Assembly: GCA_030835005.1 (NCBI GenBank)
Contig: JAUQWT010000090.1
Span: 1-5,686 of the forward strand
DNA: 5,686 bases
Direction: 5' to 3'
From: Ignavibacteria bacterium
GTDB lineage: Bacteria; Bacteroidota; Ignavibacteria; Tepidaquicellales; OLB5
Both the position numbers and the translations under genes were made by a program. Under the pieces are notes generated by a model. The model saw only the letters and a program-made list of their open reading frames with translations, ran no database searches and was not told where the DNA came from. Positions 1 through 5,686 of the stretch are shown here, piece by piece (the stretch's first letter is position 1; every line of letters begins with the position of its first letter).

Positions 1-511
1 CGGTAAGCCATATTTACTTTCAGACTTTCCATATCTTGGTTATAACTACAGAATGACAGATATTCAAGCTTCTATTGGTTCTGCACAGATGGACCGCGCA
101 AGTGAAATTAACGTTAGAAGAACAGCAATTGCAGAAAACTATGATAAAGCACTCGAGAATACTGAATGGTTAAAAACCCCGTTTCACAATAAAGATTATG
201 AACATGGATTTCAGGCATACGTTTGTTTGTTTTGCCCAAATGACAGAATTGATAAGGAAAATATACTAAACATCAATTCCCGAAGGAATAGTTTTATGGA
301 CTATTTGCAGCAAAAAGGTATATCAACCAGGCCGGGTACACATGCAGTGCATATGACGAAGTATTATTCCAATAAGTATAACATCTTCCCGGAAGACTTC
401 ATGAATGCATATATTGCGGATCATTGCTCCGTTGCATTTCCGCTCTTTCCCGCTCTTAGCGACGAAGAATTTGAGTATATCACTAATGAAATAACTAATT
501 ATAGAGTGTAA
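1..511 (+). CDS. DegT/DnrJ/EryC1/StrS-family sugar aminotransferase, C-terminal part (5' truncated)
   Basis: The reading frame is open from the left edge (first full codon at base 2) to the TAA at 509-511, giving 169 residues. The family consists of PLP-dependent enzymes that transfer an amino group, usually from glutamate, to a keto group of a nucleotide-linked sugar in the cytoplasm. The visible part opens with LGYNYRMTDIQASIG, the family's signature that follows the active-site lysine region. It continues to the C-terminal domain with KGISTRPGTHAVH (around 103-115) and a FPLFPALSDEEFEYI ending, matching the usual small-residue, PxxP-like C-terminus. The PLP-binding lysine must lie just left of the window, so activity cannot be checked here. 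An internal ATG at 53 sits inside the conserved motif and is not the start. The stop overlaps the ATG of the amidotransferase (TAATG), indicating one operon. The substrate cannot be told from this fragment. Confidence 0.93.
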   Translation, partial: GKPYLLSDFPYLGYNYRMTDIQASIGSAQMDRASEINVRRTAIAENYDKALENTEWLKTPFHNKDYEHGFQAYVCLFCPNDRIDKENILNINSRRNSFMDYLQQKGISTRPGTHAVHMTKYYSNKYNIFPEDFMNAYIADHCSVAFPLFPALSDEEFEYITNEITNYRV

Positions 512-2388
512 TGTGTGGGATTACCGGAATATTCCAAACTGATAGTAAGCCGATCTCAATAAACATACTTCGGAAAATGACAGACGTAATCCGTCATCGC
601 GGCCCTGATGGCGAGGGGTTTTGGACCGGATCGTATGTAGGTTTCGGGCACAGGCGTCTTGCAATAATAGACCTTTCGCCTCACGGCCAGCAGCCAATGC
701 AGAATGATAACGGAAACCTGGTAATAAGTTATAACGGTGAGGTGTACAATTTTCTCGAATTGAAAATTGAGCTCTCTTCATTAGGTCACAAATTTCACTC
801 TGCTACTGATACAGAGGTAATATTGAAAGCTTATCAGGAATGGGGCGATGATTGTATCCTGAAATTCAACGGGATGTTTGCTTTTGCCATTTGGGATGAG
901 AAGAAAAATGAATTGTTCATAGCAAGGGACCGGTATGGAATAAAACCTCTTTATTACTATCACAGAAATAATCTCTTCATCTTCGCCTCAGAGATCAAAG
1001 CAATTCTGCAGCACCCTGAAGTTTCTGTGAACGTATCAATCGAAGCACTGATCGAATATTTTTCATTTCAAAACATATTCAGTGATTTAACTCTGTTTGA
1101 AGGAGTTAAAATGCTTCCGGCAGCAAATATATTGAAATTGAAACTTGGAAATAATAGTCCGGTCGAAATACAACAATATTGGGATTTCAATTTTAAAGAA
1201 GATGATAAAGTTTCTCAACGTGAATATGAGACAGAATTGACCAGATTGTTTGAACAGGCAGTCAACAGACAACTAATCAGCGATGTAGAGATAGGATCAT
1301 ATTTAAGCGGCGGAATGGATTCAGGCTCTGTTACATGTATTGCCGCCAGCAATTTCAAGAATCTTAAAACATTCACATGTGGATTCGACCTTTCCTCCGC
1401 ATCAGGTTTAGAGATGGCTTACGATGAAAGAGAGAAAGCAGAGTTCCTTTCATACATGTACAAAACCGAGCATTACGAAATTGTGCTCAAAGCAGGTGAT
1501 ATGGAACGAATTATGCATGATCTCGTCTGGCATATGGAAGATCTTCGGGTAGGACAATCATATCCAAATTATTATATTTCAAGGCTTGCCAGCAAGTTCG
1601 TCAAAGTAGTCCTTTCCGGGACCGGCGGAGATGAACTATTTGCAGGATATCCATGGCGTTATTACAGAGCTGTAGTAAATGATGACAGAGAGCATTATAT
1701 AGATAAATATTACAGGTATTGGCAGAGGCTTATACCGGATAGTTACAAACCCTCATTCTACCTCCCAGAGATCTATCCCAGAATGTACAATTACCAGACT
1801 AAAGATGTATTCAATAAGGTCCTGAGCAAAAAGATCGGGGCTTCAATCTCGCCTGAGGAGTATGTAAACATGTCATTGTATTTTGAAAGTAAGACTTTTT
1901 TGCAGGGCTTATTTTTAGTTGAAGATAAGTTAAGTATGGCTCACAGTTTAGAAACAAGAGTACCTTTTATGGATAATGATCTTGTTGATCTGGCAATGAA
2001 GATCCCTGTACATTATAAACTTAAAAATCTTTCCGAAGTAATCTCAATTAATGAAAACGAACCCGGTTCCAAGACTCAAAAGTTCTTTGAACGAACAAAT
2101 GACGGGAAGATAATTTTGAGGAATGCACTTTCAAAGTTTGTACCAGAATCATATAAGTCAGGTAAAAAGCAAGGATTTTCAGCCCCTGATGCAAGCTGGT
2201 TTAAAGGAGAGAGTATAGAATACATCAAAAGCCTGCTTATGAACAAAAGAGCCAGAATTTATGAGTATATGCAGTATGATACCGTTCAGAATCTGATGAA
2301 TGAGCACTTTGAAGGAAAGACCAACAGGAGGCTTTTGATCTGGTCTTTGTTATCATTTGAAACCTGGCTTAGAACATTTATGGCATAA
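511..2388 (+). CDS. asnB: Asparagine synthase (glutamine-hydrolysing)-like amidotransferase
   Basis: This is a complete 625-residue, two-domain enzyme. The N-terminal class-II glutaminase domain starts MCGITGIF, so Cys2 becomes the N-terminal nucleophile after Met removal. It also has RHRGPDGEG (28-36), Arg49 in GHRRLAIIDL, SYNGE (73-77) and TDTE (99-102) for glutamine binding. The synthetase domain has the pyrophosphate loop SGGMDS (266-271), LSGTGGDELFAGY (368-380), EDKLSMAHSLETRVPF (471-486) and GKKQGFSAP (551-559). Every expected catalytic element is visible. The family makes asparagine from aspartate, ATP and glutamine. Homologues of this length inside polysaccharide loci are often thought to amidate other carboxylates, such as hexuronic acids. 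The position between an aminotransferase and a formyltransferase favours that role here (inference). The start codon overlaps the previous stop by one base with no clear ribosome site, suggesting translational coupling. Fold and family are near certain; substrate is open. Confidence 0.95.
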   Translation: MCGITGIFQTDSKPISINILRKMTDVIRHRGPDGEGFWTGSYVGFGHRRLAIIDLSPHGQQPMQNDNGNLVISYNGEVYNFLELKIELSSLGHKFHSATDTEVILKAYQEWGDDCILKFNGMFAFAIWDEKKNELFIARDRYGIKPLYYYHRNNLFIFASEIKAILQHPEVSVNVSIEALIEYFSFQNIFSDLTLFEGVKMLPAANILKLKLGNNSPVEIQQYWDFNFKEDDKVSQREYETELTRLFEQAVNRQLISDVEIGSYLSGGMDSGSVTCIAASNFKNLKTFTCGFDLSSASGLEMAYDEREKAEFLSYMYKTEHYEIVLKAGDMERIMHDLVWHMEDLRVGQSYPNYYISRLASKFVKVVLSGTGGDELFAGYPWRYYRAVVNDDREHYIDKYYRYWQRLIPDSYKPSFYLPEIYPRMYNYQTKDVFNKVLSKKIGASISPEEYVNMSLYFESKTFLQGLFLVEDKLSMAHSLETRVPFMDNDLVDLAMKIPVHYKLKNLSEVISINENEPGSKTQKFFERTNDGKIILRNALSKFVPESYKSGKKQGFSAPDASWFKGESIEYIKSLLMNKRARIYEYMQYDTVQNLMNEHFEGKTNRRLLIWSLLSFETWLRTFMA

Positions 2389-2394
2389 GTTGTT

Positions 2395-3438
2395 TTGAGA
2401 GAATATAAATTAATTCAGCAAGCAATTGACCATTTTAAATTAAATTTGAGTGGTCTTACAGTATTAACAGAAGCTGCAAACGGAAACTACAAGTGGGGCC
2501 CGATCATTGCGGCAAAAGCAGGAGCGAAAGTAATTGCATTTGCCAAAAGTTCAAGATTCGGTTCTATAAGAAACATAAAATCAGATACGAATTTATTGGC
2601 CAAGAAGCTAAAGCTTACTAAGGGTATAAATTTAGTTTCAAGTTTGAACGCGGATATCTTGAAAAGTGCGGATATAATTACAAATAGCGGCTTTTTAAGA
2701 CCGTTGAATAGAAGCAAATTGAAGCACTTTAAGGAAACTGCTGTAATTCCGCTAATGTGGGAAACCTGGGAATACAGAAAAAGCGAACTAGATCTTGCTT
2801 TTTGTCATAAGAGAAGAATTCCTGTACTAGGTACAAATGAATCTTATAGGTATTTGAATACAATTTCTTATTTGGGGCCGGTTGTGAAGAAGTTATTGCT
2901 GGAAAATAATTTGGAGGTATTCAAATGTACTTTTGGGATAGTTGGGGAAGGACAATTTGCAGAAGCAATTTCTAAATCGCTAAAATCCGATGGCGCAAAT
3001 TGTTTTAATGTCACAAACTTCAGGGGAGAGGATAAGCAAATACTGCAAGAATGTGATGCTCTGATATTGGCTGATCATGAATCAAATACCCGGTATATAG
3101 GTTCGAAGTCCAGAATTACGAGTAAAGAAATCAAGAGTATTAACAAAGATTTGATTATAATTCATGTAAGCGGCAATGTTGATCCAAAAGATTTAAGAGC
3201 AAACGGATTAAAGTATTACCCAAAGCAAATAGCTCAACCTTTTAATATGAGTGTAACAACAGATTATGCAGGTCCAAAACCGCAGATAGATCTCTTTACG
3301 GCCGGCTTGAAAGTTGCTGAGTTGCTTGTAAGACCCAGAATAAAAGGTCTAAGTTATGAAAAGTCTATTTCTGTTGCATTAAAAAATAATCTCTGTCAGG
3401 ATTTCAGCAAGAGTCAGAAGAAGCTATATTTTTCCTGA
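2395..3438 (+). CDS. Uncharacterised protein with 2-hydroxyacid-dehydrogenase-like, two-Rossmann layout
   Basis: I do not recognise this 347-residue protein as a named family. Residues 20-55 (GLTVLTEAANGNY, then GAKVIAFAKSSRFGS) look like a beta-loop-alpha-beta unit. Residues 93-150 (DIITNSGFLRPL, AVIPLMWETWEYR, RIPVLGTNES) resemble the end of a catalytic domain. A second nucleotide-binding unit follows at about 179-226 (FGIVGEGQFAEAI, then CDALILAD), and the chain returns at the end with TAGLKVAELL (302-311). This order matches D-2-hydroxyacid dehydrogenases or SAH-hydrolase-like proteins. However, the usual NxARG segment reads IHVSGN (256-261), and I see no equivalent of the catalytic Glu or His, so the classic reduction chemistry looks unlikely. 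No signal peptide or membrane segment is visible. The start is TTG at 2395: the frame has no ATG before about residue 121 and a stop lies 9 bases upstream. The gap to the amidotransferase stop is 6 bases. A role in activated-sugar metabolism is inferred from neighbours only. Confidence 0.8.
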   Translation: MREYKLIQQAIDHFKLNLSGLTVLTEAANGNYKWGPIIAAKAGAKVIAFAKSSRFGSIRNIKSDTNLLAKKLKLTKGINLVSSLNADILKSADIITNSGFLRPLNRSKLKHFKETAVIPLMWETWEYRKSELDLAFCHKRRIPVLGTNESYRYLNTISYLGPVVKKLLLENNLEVFKCTFGIVGEGQFAEAISKSLKSDGANCFNVTNFRGEDKQILQECDALILADHESNTRYIGSKSRITSKEIKSINKDLIIIHVSGNVDPKDLRANGLKYYPKQIAQPFNMSVTTDYAGPKPQIDLFTAGLKVAELLVRPRIKGLSYEKSISVALKNNLCQDFSKSQKKLYFS

Positions 3439-3441
3439 TCT

Positions 3442-3471
3442 ATGAACATTCAACAAATTTGTGTAATATGA
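3442..3471 (+). other. Possible 9-codon ORF bridging the gap to the formyltransferase start
   Basis: ATG at 3442-3444 opens a nine-codon frame (MNIQQICVI) whose TGA at 3469-3471 overlaps the formyltransferase ATG at 3468 as ATGA. It lies in the same frame as the upstream gene, one codon after that gene's TGA. It could be a re-initiation peptide coupling translation across the 29-base gap, a remnant of a formerly longer upstream protein, or chance. No ribosome-binding site is visible before it. Confidence 0.25.
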
Positions 3472-4454
3472 AAGTTTTGATAATAGGAAGATCTGAATAT
3501 CTTTACGATACGGCAATTGCTTTATCCAATGATCATGTTATATGCGGAATCGTAACTGCAAAAGCTTCGCCGGAGTTTGATAAGAACGAAAATGATTTCA
3601 GGAAACTGGCTAAGAAACTCGGAAGCAGGTTTATTTTTAAAAATAAAATAGATAATAAGATATTAGGTGTCATTGATGCATTGAAACCTGATATTGCCAT
3701 CAGTATTAATTGGGTAAGTATTCTAAATAAGGAAATGACAGATAGATTTAGATATGGAATATTGAATGCACACTTTGGAGATTTACCTTCATACAAAGGA
3801 AATGCAGTAATTAACTGGGCACTTATTAATCGTGCCAAATCAATTTCCCTGACTATACATACAATGAAGCCTGGAATAATAGATGATGGTAAAATATTAA
3901 TGAAACTGCCAATTGCAATTAGTAACAATACAACTATTTCAGATATTGTAGAATTCTGCCGAAAGAACATTCCATTAATGTTTGTTAAAGTATTGAAGAT
4001 CATCTCAAAAAAGAAATCCGAGGTTCCGAAAGTACGTTTTAAGGCAAAGGATCCTTTCAGGTGTTACCCAAGGCTGCCTGAATACAGTAAGATTGACTGG
4101 AACAGATCGGCTGAAGATATTCACGCCTTGGTAAGAGCTTCTGCCAAGCCCTATAGCGGAGCATATTCTTACATGAAAATAAACGGTATAATAAAAAAAG
4201 TGTATGTTTGGGAAACTGTACTGCAGTCGTCAAAAACAAAGGATAAGGCAGTACCGGGTCACATCATCAAAAATGATTCACAAACCGGTATAAGCAGCAT
4301 TTTTACAGGTGAGGGAATTATAGGGCTTAAATCTGTGCAGTACGATGGAGAGGAAATCTTTAAGCCGGGAAAGAAATGGAAAAGCATCAGAATTCACTTT
4401 GGAATAGATCTTGAAGCTGAGATCATTTCTCTATACAAGACATTGAGGAAATGA
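3468..4454 (+). CDS. Formyltransferase of the Fmt/ArnA type, probable sugar N-formyltransferase
   Basis: This 328-residue protein is predicted to move a formyl group from N10-formyltetrahydrofolate to an amino group. The N-terminal Rossmann-like domain begins MKVLIIGRSE. The family's Asn-His-Asp catalytic set is visible as Asn100 and His102 (ILNAHFGDLPSYKGN, 98-112) and Asp139 (GIIDDGKIL, 136-144). A C-terminal domain of the Fmt type follows, with IDWNRSAEDIHALVRASAKPYSGAY (split at 209-218 and 219-233). Length is close to Fmt, but the LPSYKGN loop and the operon context argue for an amino-sugar substrate rather than initiator tRNA (inference). Together with the aminotransferase upstream it would make an N-formylamino sugar. 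I chose ATG 3468 because the protein aligns from MKVLIIG. An in-frame TTG at 3459 would add three residues and has no better ribosome site. The 3' end overlaps the next gene by four bases (ATGA). Confidence 0.9.
   Translation: MKVLIIGRSEYLYDTAIALSNDHVICGIVTAKASPEFDKNENDFRKLAKKLGSRFIFKNKIDNKILGVIDALKPDIAISINWVSILNKEMTDRFRYGILNAHFGDLPSYKGNAVINWALINRAKSISLTIHTMKPGIIDDGKILMKLPIAISNNTTISDIVEFCRKNIPLMFVKVLKIISKKKSEVPKVRFKAKDPFRCYPRLPEYSKIDWNRSAEDIHALVRASAKPYSGAYSYMKINGIIKKVYVWETVLQSSKTKDKAVPGHIIKNDSQTGISSIFTGEGIIGLKSVQYDGEEIFKPGKKWKSIRIHFGIDLEAEIISLYKTLRK
4445..4449 (+). promoter_or_regulatory. Ribosome-binding site bearing on the start of the deacetylase-like gene
   Basis: GAGGA lies inside the last codons of the formyltransferase gene, one base before ATG 4451 and four bases before a second in-frame ATG at 4454. 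The spacing favours 4454 somewhat, in which case the protein begins MGNSLKYFF and the overlap with the upstream stop is one base (TGATG). It is the clearest Shine-Dalgarno-like sequence in the window. Confidence 0.45.
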
Positions 4455-5203
4455 TGGGGAATTCTTTAAAATATTTTTTTGCTGATTTTACGCACGAGAA
4501 TTACAGGAAACTGTTAAAAATCGCTAAACAGAATGACCTGTTTTGTGATTTTACCAATTATAGTCCCAAAGAGAACTTCATTATTTGGAGGCACGATATA
4601 GACTTTTCGGTTCATTCAGCGTTTAAACTGGCTGCCATCGAAAGAGAAGAAAATGTAGTTTCCACCTATTATATCCATTTACACAATGAGTTTTACAATC
4701 CCCTTGAAAAAGAAATTGCCGATAAGCTTCTCAGCATAAAACAAATGGGGCATAAGTTAGGCTTACATTTTGACACGCACTTTTATGACATCACGAACAC
4801 CAACGAACTCAGAGATTCACTTAGTTTTGAAAAGAATATTCTTGAGAAGACTTTTGATACAGAGATCCACAGTTTTTCATTTCATAACACAAACGATTTT
4901 GTGCTTTCATTCAATGAAGAACTTTATGAGGGAATGATTAATGTGTATTCACGATATTTCCGGGAAGAGGTTCCATATTGCAGTGATTCAAACGGCTACT
5001 GGCGTTATGAAAGACTTGAAGATATTCTCGTATCCGCAAAGTACAAGAACCTGCAGGTGCTTACTCATCCTGCGTGGTGGCAGGATAGTGTAATGTCGCC
5101 CAGGGAGAGAATTCAAAGATGTGTTAAGGGCAGGGCCGATAATGTAATGAAGAGATATGATGAACTTCTGAGTTCCCAAGACAGAGAGAATATAGATTGG
5201 TAA
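4451..5203 (+). CDS. NodB/CE4-like polysaccharide deacetylase-family protein, cytoplasmic
   Basis: This 250-residue protein has the layout of the carbohydrate esterase 4 (NodB homology) fold, whose metal-dependent members remove N- or O-acetyl groups from sugars. Residues 47-51 read RHDID, the divergent motif 1 with two Asp. GLHFDTH at 104-110 gives the His-x3-His metal pair (His106, His110), SFHNTN at 143-148 is a likely motif 3, and LTHPAWW at 204-210 is the terminal His-containing motif. SDSNGYWR (178-185) looks like a conserved active-site segment of glycan-locus relatives. There is no signal peptide or transmembrane stretch, so it probably acts on a soluble cytoplasmic precursor rather than a finished polymer. 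I recall WbmS of the Bordetella O-antigen locus as a protein of this divergent type, but this is from memory, not a search. The start overlaps the formyltransferase stop; ATG 4454 is an equally possible start. The substrate is unknown, and the gene may serve the same sugar as its neighbours. Confidence 0.82.
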   Translation: MMGNSLKYFFADFTHENYRKLLKIAKQNDLFCDFTNYSPKENFIIWRHDIDFSVHSAFKLAAIEREENVVSTYYIHLHNEFYNPLEKEIADKLLSIKQMGHKLGLHFDTHFYDITNTNELRDSLSFEKNILEKTFDTEIHSFSFHNTNDFVLSFNEELYEGMINVYSRYFREEVPYCSDSNGYWRYERLEDILVSAKYKNLQVLTHPAWWQDSVMSPRERIQRCVKGRADNVMKRYDELLSSQDRENIDW

Positions 5204-5217
5204 TTAGAGAAGATCAA

Positions 5218-5686
5218 ATGCAGAATTATTCAGAATTAAATTTTCACAAATTTATTGATGATGGGCTTAAGCAAATGGGTTATAGAATTGTTCCTGTAAC
5301 CGGCGAACTTATGACAAATCGTTTAAGCGACTTCATGGGTTTTGTGAATGGAGTCTTTGCAGAATATGCAGAGGTTTACAAATGGAAACCAGTTGATGAA
5401 AAATTCTTTCTTAACCCGCTTAAAGATAAGTGGAAATTCAGTTTTACCGTTTTGGATAGTGATGATAAGATTCATTTTCTTAATTTTTCTTCTGTTTATG
5501 ATGACCACATTCACAATCATTGCACATTTGCAGGAAAGAATTCACGAGGCAAAAACTTTGCAAAATACCATATCCTGAAGCTCTGCCAGGCAGGGCTTGA
5601 TGCAGGTTTTACCTACCAGGAAGGCTACTGGCCGAAGAATAACAACAGGTCTATCATACTGTATCTTAAAATGGGTTGGCAGATCA
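5218..5686 (+). CDS. Probable GNAT-like N-acyltransferase, N-terminal part (3' truncated by window edge)
   Basis: An ATG at 5218 opens a frame that runs without a stop to the right edge, giving 156 residues starting MQNYSELNFHKF. It begins 14 bases after the deacetylase-like stop, behind a purine-rich AGAGAAG that may serve as ribosome site. The second half resembles the acetyl-CoA-binding core of GNAT enzymes: a beta strand FLNFSSVYDDH (87-97), then AGKNSRGKNFAKYHILKL (105-122) in place of the R/QxxGxG/A loop and helix, and NNNRSIILYLKMGW (141-154), which matches the usual Asn-rich turn followed by a YxKxGF-like strand. The loop reads RGKNFA, lacking the central Gly, so the match is imperfect. 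The family acetylates or acylates amines; in this operon an amino sugar is the natural guess. The frame and gene are well supported by uninterrupted length and context; the family call is moderate. Confidence 0.7.
   Translation, partial: MQNYSELNFHKFIDDGLKQMGYRIVPVTGELMTNRLSDFMGFVNGVFAEYAEVYKWKPVDEKFFLNPLKDKWKFSFTVLDSDDKIHFLNFSSVYDDHIHNHCTFAGKNSRGKNFAKYHILKLCQAGLDAGFTYQEGYWPKNNNRSIILYLKMGWQI

Noticed and set aside
53..55. ATG at 53 as the start of the first gene
   Set aside because: The frame is open to the left edge, and the residues just before it (LGYNYR) belong to a conserved aminotransferase motif, so the gene is cut by the window rather than starting here.
521..1272. Three minus-strand open frames (521-781, 781-963, 1087-1272)
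   Set aside because: All are antisense to the well-supported amidotransferase and show no family motifs, so they are shadows.
2487..2717. Minus-strand 76-codon open frame
   Set aside because: It is antisense to the conserved-looking N-terminal region of the unknown protein, with hydrophobic composition and no motif.
3459..3461. TTG as start of the formyltransferase
   Set aside because: It adds only three residues before MKVLIIG and has no better ribosome site; ATG at 3468 is the more likely start.
3439..3467. Promoter or terminator in the largest internal gap
   Set aside because: At 29 bases it is too short for a convincing promoter, and no stem followed by a T-run or recognisable -7/-33 or -10/-35 pair is visible.
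3533..4003. 156-codon open frame on the minus strand
   Set aside because: It lies wholly antisense to the formyltransferase, which has clear catalytic motifs. The translation is a low-complexity hydrophobic string typical of the complement of AT-rich coding DNA.
4057..4239. Minus-strand 60-codon open frame
   Set aside because: It is antisense to the formyltransferase C-terminal domain and has no independent support.
3468..4454. Housekeeping methionyl-tRNA formyltransferase (fmt)
   Set aside because: The domain order is similar, but fmt usually neighbours peptide deformylase (def), and here the gene sits in a sugar-modification operon. Sugar N-formyltransferase is preferred, though not proven.
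4988..5179. Minus-strand 63-codon open frame
   Set aside because: It is antisense to the C-terminal part of the deacetylase-like gene and shows no motif.
5323..5578. Minus-strand frame 5323-5520 and plus-strand frame 5348-5578
   Set aside because: Both lie in other frames of the gene that starts at 5218 and runs open to the edge with GNAT-like features. The plus-strand one looks like a membrane peptide only because of frame-shifted T-rich codons.

Overview
The window is an AT-rich stretch of bacterial chromosome. It holds six same-strand genes packed end to end, with no intergenic space longer than about 30 bases and no RNA gene, mobile element, CRISPR array or terminator that I can see. The genes look like part of a surface-polysaccharide (O-antigen, capsule or exopolysaccharide) or other glycan-decoration locus. 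Low GC and weak or absent Shine-Dalgarno sequences at most starts would fit the Bacteroidota/Ignavibacteriota group. That placement is a guess from composition and style, not a firm assignment.

Layout, left to right, all on the + strand: (1) the C-terminal half of a DegT/DnrJ/EryC1/StrS-type PLP sugar aminotransferase, cut by the left edge and ending at 511; (2) an asparagine-synthase-type glutamine amidotransferase, 511-2388, whose ATG overlaps the preceding stop by one base; (3) an unrecognised 347-residue protein, 2395-3438, with a layout resembling NAD-dependent 2-hydroxyacid dehydrogenases but apparently without their catalytic residues; (4) a formyltransferase of the Fmt/ArnA type, 3468-4454; (5) a cytoplasmic NodB/CE4-like polysaccharide-deacetylase-family protein, 4451-5203, overlapping gene 4 by ATGA; (6) the N-terminal part of a probable GNAT-like acyltransferase, 5218 to the right edge.

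Working model (inference): the aminotransferase puts an amino group on a nucleotide-activated keto sugar. The formyltransferase, and perhaps the GNAT-like protein, acylate amino groups. The CE4-like protein may remove an N-acetyl group first, and the asparagine-synthase-like enzyme may convert a uronic-acid carboxylate to a uronamide. The product would be a highly modified amino sugar carrying N-formyl, N-acyl and/or amide groups. No glycosyltransferase, flippase or polymerase lies in the window, so the acceptor glycan cannot be inferred. The most interesting item is gene 3, a family of unknown role sitting in the middle of this modification cassette.
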